Shown piece by piece: positions 47,784 through 56,794 of a stretch of 62,838 nt of DNA (position 1 is its first letter; every line of letters begins with the position of its first letter). This DNA is from AG-12 sp035531535. GTDB taxonomy: Bacteria; Chloroflexota; Dormibacteria; Aeolococcales; Bog-877. The notes under the pieces were generated by a model, which was not told the DNA's origin, searched no databases, and worked only from the letters and a program-made list of their open reading frames with translations. The DNA lies in NCBI GenBank assembly GCA_035531535.1, contig DATKSV010000143.1, positions 1 through 62,838 of the forward strand. The letters are read 5' to 3'. The translations under genes and the position numbers were made by a program.

Positions 47784-48590
47784 ATGACTGCGAAGTCACC
47801 TTCACCTCCCACCGAGGAGCCGGCCCAACCCTCCGTCGAGGTGCGGAAGTGCCCACAGTGCGGTTCAGTGCTGGTGGTCCAGGAGGGCCGGCGTGGCAAG
47901 TTCATGGGCTGCCCGGGCTTACCGAAGTGCGGCTACAGCGAGGGTCTGCTGCCTAAGGTGACGGCCGACACCTACGCAATGGCCTCAACTGACGATGAAC
48001 TCCCTCCGCCCTTTGGCAATGAGGAGGCTCCTGCTCCCGCGCCTGCTTCGGCGAAGTTGGTTGAGGCGTTGCTCTCAAGGCTGGGGGACGTTACCCCGCT
48101 CCTTCATGAGGCGGACACGTTGATCCCATTCCTTGACCGACGAGGAGTGACCCGGCTTCGTGCGGCCGTGGCCGTCAGGCTTGGCGGTGACCACCCACCC
48201 TTCACTCAGCCAGTTCACTGGGACGATGAGCACGTCTGCTGCCCCCAGTGTGAGCAACGCTTCGGGAACATCACCGTTCTGGATGCCGAGATGGACATCG
48301 GCATGAGAGCCTATCTGTTCGGGCCCGGCTGGCAGGAGTGCCGGGACGGGATATGGAGGCCAGACCGGCGGACCGGCTACTACGCCTCGGAATTCGGCTA
48401 TGCTTCGCGACGCGGCGCGGCCAAGCTCGTGATTGCCGATGTCCTCCCCCCCTACCTCGCCAGAGCGAGCGGGGATCCTCAGGGGCGTAGCCTGATTCTG
48501 GCCGAGTGCCCACGCTGCCTTCGGACCCACCAGCGCTGCAACGTGGTGCCGATGGTGATCCGGGGGAGCTGGACCGTCACGGAGTTGTGA
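47784..48590 (+). CDS. Multi-zinc-ribbon protein with topoisomerase-type finger
   Basis: A 268-residue protein starting with a topoisomerase I-type C4 finger (CPQCGSVLVVQEGRRGKF then GCPGLPKCGYSEG, about residues 25-55), an acidic/Ala-Pro linker, and a C-terminal half with two more cysteine pairs (CCPQCEQRF and CPRCLRTHQRC). Probably binds nucleic acid; catalytic residues of a topoisomerase are absent. It is the first gene inside the element. ATG start without a clear ribosome site. Confidence 0.65.
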   Translation: MTAKSPSPPTEEPAQPSVEVRKCPQCGSVLVVQEGRRGKFMGCPGLPKCGYSEGLLPKVTADTYAMASTDDELPPPFGNEEAPAPAPASAKLVEALLSRLGDVTPLLHEADTLIPFLDRRGVTRLRAAVAVRLGGDHPPFTQPVHWDDEHVCCPQCEQRFGNITVLDAEMDIGMRAYLFGPGWQECRDGIWRPDRRTGYYASEFGYASRRGAAKLVIADVLPPYLARASGDPQGRSLILAECPRCLRTHQRCNVVPMVIRGSWTVTEL

Positions 48591-48704
48591 TTGCCCTGTG
48601 ACCTCGTCGTGAGTGCCGCAAGGCTGCAGACTGGCTAACACAGACTACACTGAAACCATCAATAAGTAGGCGTCCAGACCACTTGGTCCCGACGTAATCT
48701 ATTT

Positions 48705-48729
48705 CGCCGCTGGTGCTAAGTCAGCGGCG
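48705..48729. promoter_or_regulatory. Inverted repeat at the ribosome site of the recombinase operon
   Basis: CGCCGCTG (48705-48712) and CAGCGGCG (48722-48729) form an 8-bp perfect stem around a 9-base loop. The right arm runs into GGGAGA, the likely ribosome site of the excisionase-like gene (GTG 48741). It could be the operator of the HTH protein or an RNA hairpin that limits translation. A TACACT around 48649 may be a -10 element. Confidence 0.5.
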
Positions 48730-48740
48730 GGAGATACGTT

Positions 48741-49163
48741 GTGGCACCTACTCTTACACAGTCGAGCGGTGACGTCACCCTCGCCATCCCCCAGGAGGCG
48801 CTGCCCGCCGTCCTGGCGATCATCGAGCTAGTTCGGGCGTCGACCCCTTCCGGTAACGCGACACCATTCGCAGATCGGCTTACCCTAACGGTCCCCGAGA
48901 CCGCCAAAGCACTCGGGCTGGGGGTCGGGACCGTGCGCTCGATCATTCGGCGGGGCGAGTTGGGCACGTTGTCTTTCGGGAGTTCCGGAAGCTCGGGACA
49001 TGCGACCAGAATCCTCGTCCGAAATCTCCTGCAATACCTTGACCAACGGGCCGATGAGGTGGCCATCTGGGAGCGGCCAACACCACCCGCGAATCTCCGG
49101 GGCTCATCGCACCAGCCTGTGCAACGCTCGACCTCGATCCCCACGCGAGGTGGGCGACCATGA
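48741..49163 (+). CDS. Excisionase-like helix-turn-helix protein
   Basis: A 140-residue protein with a MerR/Xis-type HTH (about residues 52-100): LTVPETAKALGLGVGTVRSIIRRGELG, then TRILVRNLLQYLDQ, matching the HTH_17 layout of excisionases in which a tyrosine/arginine-bearing strand ends the domain. The N-terminal 45 residues are unfamiliar. First gene of a four-gene operon: its TGA overlaps the ATG of the ParB-like gene. Likely acts as recombination directionality factor or operon regulator, which is inference from the fold and position. Confidence 0.75.
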   Translation: MAPTLTQSSGDVTLAIPQEALPAVLAIIELVRASTPSGNATPFADRLTLTVPETAKALGLGVGTVRSIIRRGELGTLSFGSSGSSGHATRILVRNLLQYLDQRADEVAIWERPTPPANLRGSSHQPVQRSTSIPTRGGRP

Positions 49164-50167
49164 GCCAGGCAGACCCACCCGACAGAGAGTCGGCGGAGAT
49201 CCAGGGTGATCGACAGCCGGCCCAACGTCCAGGCAGTTCGTCCGCGGGGCGGCATGGCACCCAACCAGATCTACCGCCTCCCAACCCTGCGGCCAGGCGA
49301 TCGCACGCCGCTACCCGCCACAGCGCCAAAGACCCATCGGTAGGGCAGCGGCGACATCGTGTCGGTCGCCTGAGAGCCATCGAGATGGGGCGGCTGGCCC
49401 GGCGTCAGGCGACTGCCGCAGAACTTAAACTGTTTATCCTTGATCGTCAGTGGCTCCCCTTCCCCCTCTTGGTGCAGGATACCGACGGGGGCGTAGTCGT
49501 GGTCCGGGGTGAGCGGCTCATCTCTGCCGCGGCAGCGGCCGGAGAAGGGGTCGAGGCCGAGGTCTTACTGACCACGACGCCGGTCGAGACGGCCCTCGCG
49601 ATCCTCCGAGCGACGAGCACACTCGCCCAACCCACACGCAACCCCATCGTCAGGGTAGACCAGGTCGTGACGCTCATAGATGGAGGGTGGACTGCTGCGG
49701 ACATCGCCGCAGGGGTCGGGTGGACGAACGCCCGAATCTCGCAACTCAAAACGGTGGCAGCCCTGGCCGAGACCTGCCCCCAGGCCTGGAGAGCCTTCAG
49801 GGCGGAGTGGATCTCAGAGCGCACCGCGGTGTACGTCTCGCGGCGAATCCGTATCGAGCAAGTGGCATCGACCAAGGCAGGCGACGTGATCGAGCGGGCT
49901 GCCGGCGCGCCTCTCCCCACAAGGAGGTGGCGGCGGGAGCTCCTGGCCGAGCTGGAGGCAGCTCTGGGGAGTGGCCCATCGGCCGCAACCACCGGGACAG
50001 CGCCGAGAACGGCCTCAGCAGCGAAGAGCGGACCGGGTGGTACCACTAACACCACCCCGCGTCGGCGAAGCACCGACCTCAGTCGGCACATCCGCCAGCG
50101 CGAGAGGCAAATGGAACTCTTCGAACTAGGAGATTCTGGTGCCGCTGCCCCACCTCCAGCTGCCTAG
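49160..50167 (+). CDS. ParB/KorB-like DNA-binding protein
   Basis: A 335-residue protein: disordered basic N-terminus (1-70), ParB-like domain (about 71-140: VGRLRAIEMGRLARRQ, FPLLVQDTDGGVVVVRGERLISAAAAAG), then a KorB/ParB-type HTH (about 160-205: VDQVVTLIDGGWTAADIA and VGWTNARISQLKTVAALA) and a flexible tail. The typical ParB GERR box is replaced by RGERLISA, so CTP hydrolysis is uncertain. No ParA is next to it; instead its 3' end overlaps the first recombinase gene by 29 bases. It may organise recombination sites or control the operon. Confidence 0.7.
   Translation: MSQADPPDRESAEIQGDRQPAQRPGSSSAGRHGTQPDLPPPNPAARRSHAATRHSAKDPSVGQRRHRVGRLRAIEMGRLARRQATAAELKLFILDRQWLPFPLLVQDTDGGVVVVRGERLISAAAAAGEGVEAEVLLTTTPVETALAILRATSTLAQPTRNPIVRVDQVVTLIDGGWTAADIAAGVGWTNARISQLKTVAALAETCPQAWRAFRAEWISERTAVYVSRRIRIEQVASTKAGDVIERAAGAPLPTRRWRRELLAELEAALGSGPSAATTGTAPRTASAAKSGPGGTTNTTPRRRSTDLSRHIRQRERQMELFELGDSGAAAPPPAA
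49424..49438. promoter_or_regulatory. Near-copy of the AAACTGTTTA palindrome inside the parB-like gene
   Basis: CTTAAACTGTTTATC differs from the perfect palindrome in the 214-bp repeat (GTTAAACTGTTTAAC) at two outer positions. Such an AT-rich 15-mer is unexpected in this GC-rich coding region and may be a binding site. Confidence 0.4.
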
Positions 50168-52334
50168 CGCCGCCGCCCGCTCCTCGGCGCGGGCCATCTG
50201 GGCCGAAGCTGGGCTGCCTGCGTCCCCGCGCGGTGCGGCCCTGCTCGCCACGGTGATCAGCTGCGCCTATCGTCCAGGTCGGGAGCTCACCCTCCCTGGA
50301 CTCGCCAGTGTGCTCCGGGCGATCATCACGATCTACCCTCAGACGGAATCGGCACTCGGACCCTTGGCGTTAAGCCCGAAGTCTACTGGACGGCCGGATC
50401 GGCGGCCAAAGCTTGCCGATGGGCCCATCGCCGCCTTCCTATTTGCCGCTGACCAGGGAGGCCGTGGGTTGCCCCCCGTGCCCACCGGCCGCCTGCGACA
50501 GGATGGCCCGGTGGCGCTGAGCGCGCTATCTGAGCTCATCGTTGCCAGCCCTGAGAGGGCTGGCGGTTATGTCTTCCCTCTGCGTCTGGTGTTGACCGCT
50601 GACGTAGTGGCGATCGACGATGCCCCGGCGATCCAGGCCCTGCTCGATGGCCGCTACCCGATCGCCGCCACGTACCAGGGACGCCGTCGCCTCATCGAGC
50701 AACTCACGGCCGCCATGCGTCGGCCGCTGAAGCTGGAACACCGGATCGGCGTCACTGAAAGGCCGGCCCGCGTTGCCACTTCGGGAGCGGGGCCGTCCGC
50801 CGCGCTCCGAGAAGAAATGAGACGGGCGAAGATCTTCGGCAGGCGGTATCCACGCGAGACACTGGCCCACCGCACGCCGCGACCGTCACGTTCGGGCACC
50901 CCGAGCCTCGTGGAGGCACTCCAGCGAGATGCTGGGCTGTGGAGCCGCACGCTGCCCTCGGTCCAGCACTTGGCTAACCTTTTTGCCCAGTGCAACGTGC
51001 GCTGGAACGCCGGAAGTATCGATGGCCCGCCAGAAGAGATCGTCACCCTCACTGAGCTGGCTCTGCCCATCATGCATCTCGGCCGCACCAAGGGACCGGT
51101 CCTGGCTCTGACCGACGGCGCACCGCCTCTGGCCGGGGCCAGCGCGGCCATCGACGTCTCCACCGGGCAGATGCTCCTCCCACTGGACGCGGCCGTGGTC
51201 AAGGCACTCAAGCTGCGCACGGACAGCCGGTGGATGCTGCCGTCCGAACCGTGGGTCGCTGGCAATGTCCGAATCGCCTGCTGGGCCACCCAGGATCTGC
51301 TGCCAGCCGAACTTGCCCTGTGGAGAGCGCGACTGGACCTACCCGCGGAAACTTCCAGTCGTCTAAGTGAGCTGCGCCTTGCCGAATATGCCGGTGCGAC
51401 GGTTGCCCTCAGCAGCCTGCGACCGGCCGGAAGGGCGTTGGCGCTCTCGTGTGACGTCGAGCCGTCGTGGATCGGGCTGGGAGGCGGCCCAACAGCTATC
51501 GGCGACGATGTCCAGATCGCCTACGAGTCGCGGCCTGTGAGAGACCTCTCGATCCAGCTCGTCCGGGTTCGCGCGCAAGTGGCGTCAAAGCTGATGGACG
51601 CGCTCCCGAGCTCCGTGGCGGAGCACCTCATCTCCTGCAGCCACGTCTTGCCCGCCTGGGCGGAAACACCCGTGCCGGAGATGCTCGCTCTGGAGTCGAG
51701 GCTCGACTTGGTGGGCACCAGGCAGGTCATCGACCCACATGTACCCGTGGAGCTGGTGGCTGCGGCGGCCAACTCACTTGCCGGAATCTCCTCCGGCCCT
51801 CCCGAGATGGCGGCCTTGACACGCGCCCTCATCACGGACCTGCTCGTCAACTACGGGATTCGGTCTGAGGTGCTGCCACAGATGCTTTGGCGCCATGTGC
51901 ATCTCGCGGACGCGACTGTATTCGTGGTGGGCAAGACCGGCCCTGGGGGAACAGTCGACGGGACCCTCCCGTTGGACAGGGAGACTCTGGCGATCGCCAG
52001 GCGGCTCATCCAACTACGAGCAGATACCTTGCCGTCGCACCCACTCCTCACCAGACCAGACGGGACCCCTCTGACCGTCCGCACCATCTGGCGTGATCTC
52101 GATCTTCCCCAAGCCATGGCACCCTTCCGCTTGCGATCGTGCCGACAGGCCCTGGTCGCTCGGCTGTCGGCCGCCGGGGTGCCCGAGGTGCAACGACGCA
52201 CCATACTCCACCACTTCGATCCGCTCTGGACGCCGTACCAGCCATGGAGCGGGCGGCGGGACGCAGAGCCGGAGATACGCAAGGCGCTGGCGGCTGTGAG
52301 GCTACCCTTCGGCCTGAACCTGTACGACAACTGA
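50139..52334 (+). CDS. Large tyrosine-recombinase-family protein 1
   Basis: A 731-residue protein. The C-terminal 180 residues fit the tyrosine-recombinase catalytic fold: R575 in YGIRSEVLPQMLWRHV, K599 in FVVGKTGPGG on the beta hairpin, box II FRLRSCRQALVARLSAAG (R666 kept, the usual histidine is F663), H692 in ILHHFDPLW and candidate nucleophile Y700. The N-terminal 550 residues are unlike known core-binding domains and about three times longer than in Xer-type enzymes. GTG start with AGGAG seven bases upstream, overlapping the ParB-like gene. The altered box II could mean reduced activity or a partner role to recombinase 2. Confidence 0.65.
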   Translation: MPLPHLQLPSAAARSSARAIWAEAGLPASPRGAALLATVISCAYRPGRELTLPGLASVLRAIITIYPQTESALGPLALSPKSTGRPDRRPKLADGPIAAFLFAADQGGRGLPPVPTGRLRQDGPVALSALSELIVASPERAGGYVFPLRLVLTADVVAIDDAPAIQALLDGRYPIAATYQGRRRLIEQLTAAMRRPLKLEHRIGVTERPARVATSGAGPSAALREEMRRAKIFGRRYPRETLAHRTPRPSRSGTPSLVEALQRDAGLWSRTLPSVQHLANLFAQCNVRWNAGSIDGPPEEIVTLTELALPIMHLGRTKGPVLALTDGAPPLAGASAAIDVSTGQMLLPLDAAVVKALKLRTDSRWMLPSEPWVAGNVRIACWATQDLLPAELALWRARLDLPAETSSRLSELRLAEYAGATVALSSLRPAGRALALSCDVEPSWIGLGGGPTAIGDDVQIAYESRPVRDLSIQLVRVRAQVASKLMDALPSSVAEHLISCSHVLPAWAETPVPEMLALESRLDLVGTRQVIDPHVPVELVAAAANSLAGISSGPPEMAALTRALITDLLVNYGIRSEVLPQMLWRHVHLADATVFVVGKTGPGGTVDGTLPLDRETLAIARRLIQLRADTLPSHPLLTRPDGTPLTVRTIWRDLDLPQAMAPFRLRSCRQALVARLSAAGVPEVQRRTILHHFDPLWTPYQPWSGRRDAEPEIRKALAAVRLPFGLNLYDN

Positions 52335-52338
52335 TCCC

Positions 52339-54633
52339 ATGAGTGCTTCCCATCCTCGACGAACACCACAGCCGGCTGACACGGATGTGCGCGGGCCGCG
52401 CCGGAACGCCTTGGAGCGTTCGTCACTGACAGCTCTGGATCATGACCTCTGGAGTCGCACCCTGAGGGCCGCTGCGAATGATGACTCCGCATGGCTGGGA
52501 AAGCTGGCGTCGGTCTGGGTCGCCCGGAGCGGCTTCACCACCCCCCTTCGCCGCCGCCAACTAGCAGCCGCCGGGCTGCACCAGCTGCGGGCGATCGACG
52601 GGTGGCTTGAACTTCCCACCGTGAGCCCAGGGAGACTGGTCGCGGGCATGCCGACGGACCGTTTTACGATCCATCCGGTGGGGCTTATCCTGGCTCGCCG
52701 CCGTCTCATCCGAATGCTGCGGACCGGCGCAGGCGAACCGGGAAAGGGCGCCTCCTGGTATCCGAACGATTTGGAAGTCAGTGCGGCTGATCTCTCGATC
52801 AGCTGGCGCGACCTCCGTGCCCTGGTCCAGCTCGACCTCGGCAGCACAATGACCCCACTGCTCCTGCGCGCCCGCCAGGGACTGCTGCCCCACAACGCCC
52901 TGCCTCGCCGCGAGTGGCGCCACCTGGCCGCGCTGTCCTCAGCCACACTCGACGATGTATTCGGCCGTACCGAGGCACAGGTTGGGCCCGCAACCCCATC
53001 AAGCCGCCTCCGACCGTCGCCCCCGGCGGCGAGCAGCAGCATCCTGAGCCGGCAGCTCCACACGGCCATATCGGAACACTGGCACTCGGCCCACTATCAG
53101 TACGCCCACTCCTCCACCGAGCACTTGGCCGCCATCGCTTTGATGGCGATGGCGGATGGGCTCCTTGGGCTGAGGGCCGACATTGACAGGATCGAGCCGC
53201 GAACTGCCGCCATCACGGCAATGTGGACCCGGGATCGCTCTAACGCAGCCTTGGCCGTCCATCTACTCTTCCTGACATCCCTGTTGGAGGATCCCGCCTA
53301 CCACCACAAGACCTTCGGAGCGTATGCAAGTGCGCTAGTGAAGATCACCGGAGAGTCAGAGGTCGGCCTTCTTGGGCTCTCAGGGACCGCCCTGCAGAGG
53401 TATGTCAAGGGTCTGAGACTTGTCGGAGCTGACAGCACGGCTGGACATGCAGCGACGGTCGCCGCCCACTTCGGCCGCTTCTTGCTCACCCTGGACGGAC
53501 TCCATTTGGACGCCCCGGCCCTGGCGTGGGCCGGAACCTCGTTGCTGACTCCTCCGAAATCCTTGACTGTGTCGCTCGCGTGGCCGGCCCAGCTCGCCAG
53601 GATCCGCGCTCAGGCGCGAGCCCGCAATGATGAACGGGGAGAACTCTTCCTCGATCTGCTGCTGGCCACTGGTGCCCGCATCTCATCACTGATCCTAGCG
53701 GACAACCGCTCGGCAATCCTCCACGGCCAGATGCCGTACCTCAATCTGTATATCGGTGTGAAAGGCAAAGGGCGCACGGAGCGCCGGCACCGAGCGCCGT
53801 TGCAAGCACCAGATGTGGTTCTCGCCAAGATCCGAGCCCGGGTGGCCGGAACCCCGCCGGGCGCCATGCTGGTCAGGTACAGTCAGGATCAGGCTAGGCA
53901 GATCCTCCTCCGCCTCGATGGTCGAGCCGTGCATGCCCACGAGATTCGCCGCCTGGTGCTCCAGTGGCGGATGCTGCAAGCCTATAGCCATCCTGATCCG
54001 ACCGGTGTCAACTTCCTGGGAAGGTTGGCTGCCGAGGCCAACTGGCGAGGGCTCTCCAGCCTTCCCAGCTATGCCGTCGCCCTGGACTGGATGGGCAACC
54101 AGGAGATGGATGAGTACTTCAGCCAAGCCAAAGCCTGGACATGCAGGGCCGAGGAGGCGCGGCGACTGTCTGGCCTTGACAATGCAGCCGCTCGGCACGC
54201 GTTTCCCGCTGGCACCACGCCCACCCTGGGTGACATCCTTGAGGCGCAGCGGAAGGCCTTGGTCAATGATCCGGCTAGGGTCGCCCGGCAGGCGGCGGTG
54301 GCTCACTTCGCCGGCGTCGACCAGGTCGAAGAGGTGGTCGTGGAGGTGAGCGAGGACGGGTTGAGCTTGGTCTGGGAACGTGACGCCGTGCCGGTCGCTC
54401 GCGGCATCCTCCTGGTCCATCGATCCTCGGGACGCCCAGGACGTGTGGTGATGGCAGACACTTGGAGGCACCTCAAGACCGGTCAGCGACAGGAGGCGCT
54501 CTGGATCTTGGCCTCGGCCCGACCGATGCCAGCCGTCCTACGACGGGTGGCAACAGCGCCGCCGTATCACTTTGCAGCCGTGCCCACTTCTTCCCTTCTA
54601 CTGGTCCGGCAGGCTCCGCGGCGCGGTCGTTGA
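52339..54633 (+). CDS. Large tyrosine-recombinase-family protein 2
   Basis: A 764-residue protein starting four bases after recombinase 1. The complete active set is visible: R447 in LLATGARISSLILAD, lysine 475 or 477 in GVKGKGRTERRHR, H534-x-x-R537 in HEIRRLVLQW, W584 and Y593 in LDWMGNQEMDEYFS, with the W-to-Y spacing of nine as in XerD. A C-terminal extension of about 170 residues follows the tyrosine. The tandem with recombinase 1 recalls Tn554 TnpA/TnpB and recombinase-in-trio elements, but the sizes and the ParB-like partner differ. Probably the catalytically competent subunit. Confidence 0.75.
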   Translation: MSASHPRRTPQPADTDVRGPRRNALERSSLTALDHDLWSRTLRAAANDDSAWLGKLASVWVARSGFTTPLRRRQLAAAGLHQLRAIDGWLELPTVSPGRLVAGMPTDRFTIHPVGLILARRRLIRMLRTGAGEPGKGASWYPNDLEVSAADLSISWRDLRALVQLDLGSTMTPLLLRARQGLLPHNALPRREWRHLAALSSATLDDVFGRTEAQVGPATPSSRLRPSPPAASSSILSRQLHTAISEHWHSAHYQYAHSSTEHLAAIALMAMADGLLGLRADIDRIEPRTAAITAMWTRDRSNAALAVHLLFLTSLLEDPAYHHKTFGAYASALVKITGESEVGLLGLSGTALQRYVKGLRLVGADSTAGHAATVAAHFGRFLLTLDGLHLDAPALAWAGTSLLTPPKSLTVSLAWPAQLARIRAQARARNDERGELFLDLLLATGARISSLILADNRSAILHGQMPYLNLYIGVKGKGRTERRHRAPLQAPDVVLAKIRARVAGTPPGAMLVRYSQDQARQILLRLDGRAVHAHEIRRLVLQWRMLQAYSHPDPTGVNFLGRLAAEANWRGLSSLPSYAVALDWMGNQEMDEYFSQAKAWTCRAEEARRLSGLDNAAARHAFPAGTTPTLGDILEAQRKALVNDPARVARQAAVAHFAGVDQVEEVVVEVSEDGLSLVWERDAVPVARGILLVHRSSGRPGRVVMADTWRHLKTGQRQEALWILASARPMPAVLRRVATAPPYHFAAVPTSSLLLVRQAPRRGR

Positions 54634-54711
54634 CCCAGGCCGGAGTCCAGCAGTATCCCCACGCCACGATAGGGTCGCGTCCGTCATGGCCCTCATCGGA
54701 CCGAGCAGACC

Positions 54712-56445
54712 TTGCCTCACCCCGGGTCCGCAAGCCTCAGGTTCGATGGTCGAAACCGGATGTCGACCTGCTCTTGGGCCCTGCTGCCAGCAGCTCGGCT
54801 ACGATCAGCCCGCCAGCCTGGCCCTGCGCCGCCCCTCGGAATCGAGGCCCAAGCCTGGAACGTCCCATCTGATTTCCCTGCGGCATCCTCCCGCGCCAAG
54901 GCAACCGCCACGCTGCGACTGACGGTTAAACTGTTTAACACCAACGAGGAGTTCGGCGCCCCAAATCCTGAACTCGGTCGAGCCACTACGACTTCCCGGA
55001 TACTCATCGCTGGCTACCCCCTCCTACAGAATGCCAAGACCGCGGGCGCCAATCTCAAGGCGATCTCTGAGTGGGATCCGGACGGGTTGGTCTGCGACGA
55101 ATCTCATAACCTGAAGACATCAGCGAGGAAGGCGGCGAGATCAGGTGGCGCCCTCACCATCGCCAAGGACCTCATGGCGAGGCACCCCGACGCTCCGATC
55201 TACCTCCTGTCGGGAACCCCCATGCCGAACAAGCCCAAGGAGCTGTTCTCTCAACTCGAGATCATGGGACGCGTGAACGACTTTGGCGGTTGGCAGACGT
55301 TCGCCAGGACGTACTGCGGCCTCCACTATGAGATCGGACACGAGGGAAAGCAGTTCCCGTCCTGGGATGGGGTCACAAACCCAGCCGACCTGAACCGCAA
55401 GCTCCGGTCGACCTGCATGGTCCGTCGCAGAAAGGTCGATGTCACCCCTGAGTTGGGCCGGCTCTTGGACGCGGACCGACCGCCCGTCTACATCGACACT
55501 GACCAGACCGCCATGGCGCTGTACAGAGAGACCGAGAGATCCCTCAGCGGATTCCTCGCTCAGCGGGCCATCGAGATCGCGAACGAGCTCGGAATGTCGG
55601 TGGAGAGTGCCGCAGTGGCCGATCGACTCCAGCGCATCGAAGCTGCCGCGAGCTTGGTCAAGCTCAACGAGCTCAGGAAGCTTGCCGCCAAGGCCAAGCT
55701 CCCCGAAGCCATCAGCTGGATCGGGGAGGCCATCGAGGCCAGCAAAGGCCAGGGCATGAACCTGCTTGATGGTGGCGACTCGGGCCAGCCCGGGAAGGTG
55801 ATCGTCTTCGCCCACCACCAGGAAGTGGTCCAAGGTATCGCAGCCGCCTTTGGGGCGCCCACTATCTCCGGGTTGGAGACTGGTATGGCCGAACGGCAAG
55901 AGGTGATCGACCGTTTCCAGAACGACCCTCAGACCCGCCTCGTCGTTTGCAGCTTCGGGGCCGGCGCCCAAGGGATCACGCTCACCGCCGCCTCCCAGGT
56001 GATCTTCGTGGAGTTGCCATGGAGGCCCATGGACATCGACCAGGCGATCGCACGTGCCTGGCGCATCGGACAGACTCAGGTGGTTACCCCCACGTTCCTC
56101 CTGGCGGCCGACACCGTTGATGAGGACATGCTGAGCCTGATCCGGCAGAAGGCCGGCGACTTCGAGGCCGTAATCGAGGGTGGTCCTAACGGGGGGCCCA
56201 AGGGCAGATCGATCGAGGGAGAGCTGCTGGTCCGCCTCGCGCGGAAGGGATCCGGGGCGAGCACGACAGCACCAACTCCGGTCGACCTCAGCCCTGTGCG
56301 CCCTGCTGCCAACACCGAGCCCGCCAGCCGCCCCGCCACCTTCCCCGCTCGCCAAGCGCCACGTCTCAGCCGCACGGAGATCGCTGGCACACTGGCCATC
56401 CCGCAGCTGCGCCCGCTGCTGCTACCGCTCCGGCCGCAGGGCTGA
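54712..56445 (+). pseudogene. SNF2-family helicase, 5' truncated
   Basis: From about 55003 the frame encodes the C-terminal two thirds of a SMARCAL1/SWI2-SNF2 ATPase: GYPLLQNAK, DEAD-box motif II as VCDESHNLK, motif III LLSGTPMPNKPKELF, helicase-C with VFAHHQEVV, GAGAQGITLTAASQVIFVE and the arginine fingers QAIARAWRIGQTQVV. Motif I (Walker A) and Ia are absent: homology begins exactly at the end of the 214-bp repeat copy. The frame stays open through the repeat (TTG 54712), but that part is not helicase-like. Without Walker A it cannot hydrolyse ATP. Confidence 0.8.
54793..55006. repeat. 214-bp repeat, copy 1
   Basis: Matches 57191-57404 over the same 214-bp length with scattered substitutions and compensating small indels. 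It contains the perfect 15-bp palindrome GTTAAACTGTTTAAC at 54925-54939 in its best conserved part. Differences between the copies show no three-base periodicity, so the repeat is probably non-coding. It ends where helicase homology begins. Confidence 0.75.
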
Positions 56446-56460
56446 GCACTCCTCCCCTCC

Positions 56461-56477
56461 CCCGCGCTTATCGCGGG
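56461..56477 (+). terminator. GC-rich hairpin after the SNF2 remnant
   Basis: CCCGCG-CTTAT-CGCGGG forms a 6-bp stem with a 5-base loop, 16 bases after the stop codon. No T-run follows, so termination is uncertain. A second inverted repeat, GCACCCCA/TGGGGTGC, spans 56516-56566. I see no gene in 56478-56794. Confidence 0.35.
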
Positions 56478-56621
56478 CAGCGGACGCTCTTCGACCGCTG
56501 AGGCACTGTCACTAAGCACCCCAGCGCCGGAAGCCACCTCCGTGAGGAAGTAAGGCATTGGGGTGCCGGAGTGTAGGTGATGGTGCCGGGGCAAGAGCAT
56601 GGCGCTCGACGAGAGGTCACA

Positions 56622-56650
56622 TTGACAACACCCGCCACGAAGAGTAGCGT
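56622..56650 (+). promoter_or_regulatory. Sigma-70-like promoter
   Basis: A perfect TTGACA and TAGCGT are separated by 17 bases. The next gene (ATG 56795) lies about 135 bases downstream, giving a long leader without an obvious structure. Confidence 0.4.
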
Positions 56651-56794
56651 CGCAGCAGCAGAGAAACGGCAGCACGGCCTACAACGCCCATAGGGGTGCC
56701 AATACGCCTTCGAAGGTGGCCCATAGTTAGCAGATGGGCGTGAGGGTCTGAAGATGGCTCACTTTGAAGGGGTTCGCTGGCTGAGGTGGCAAGT

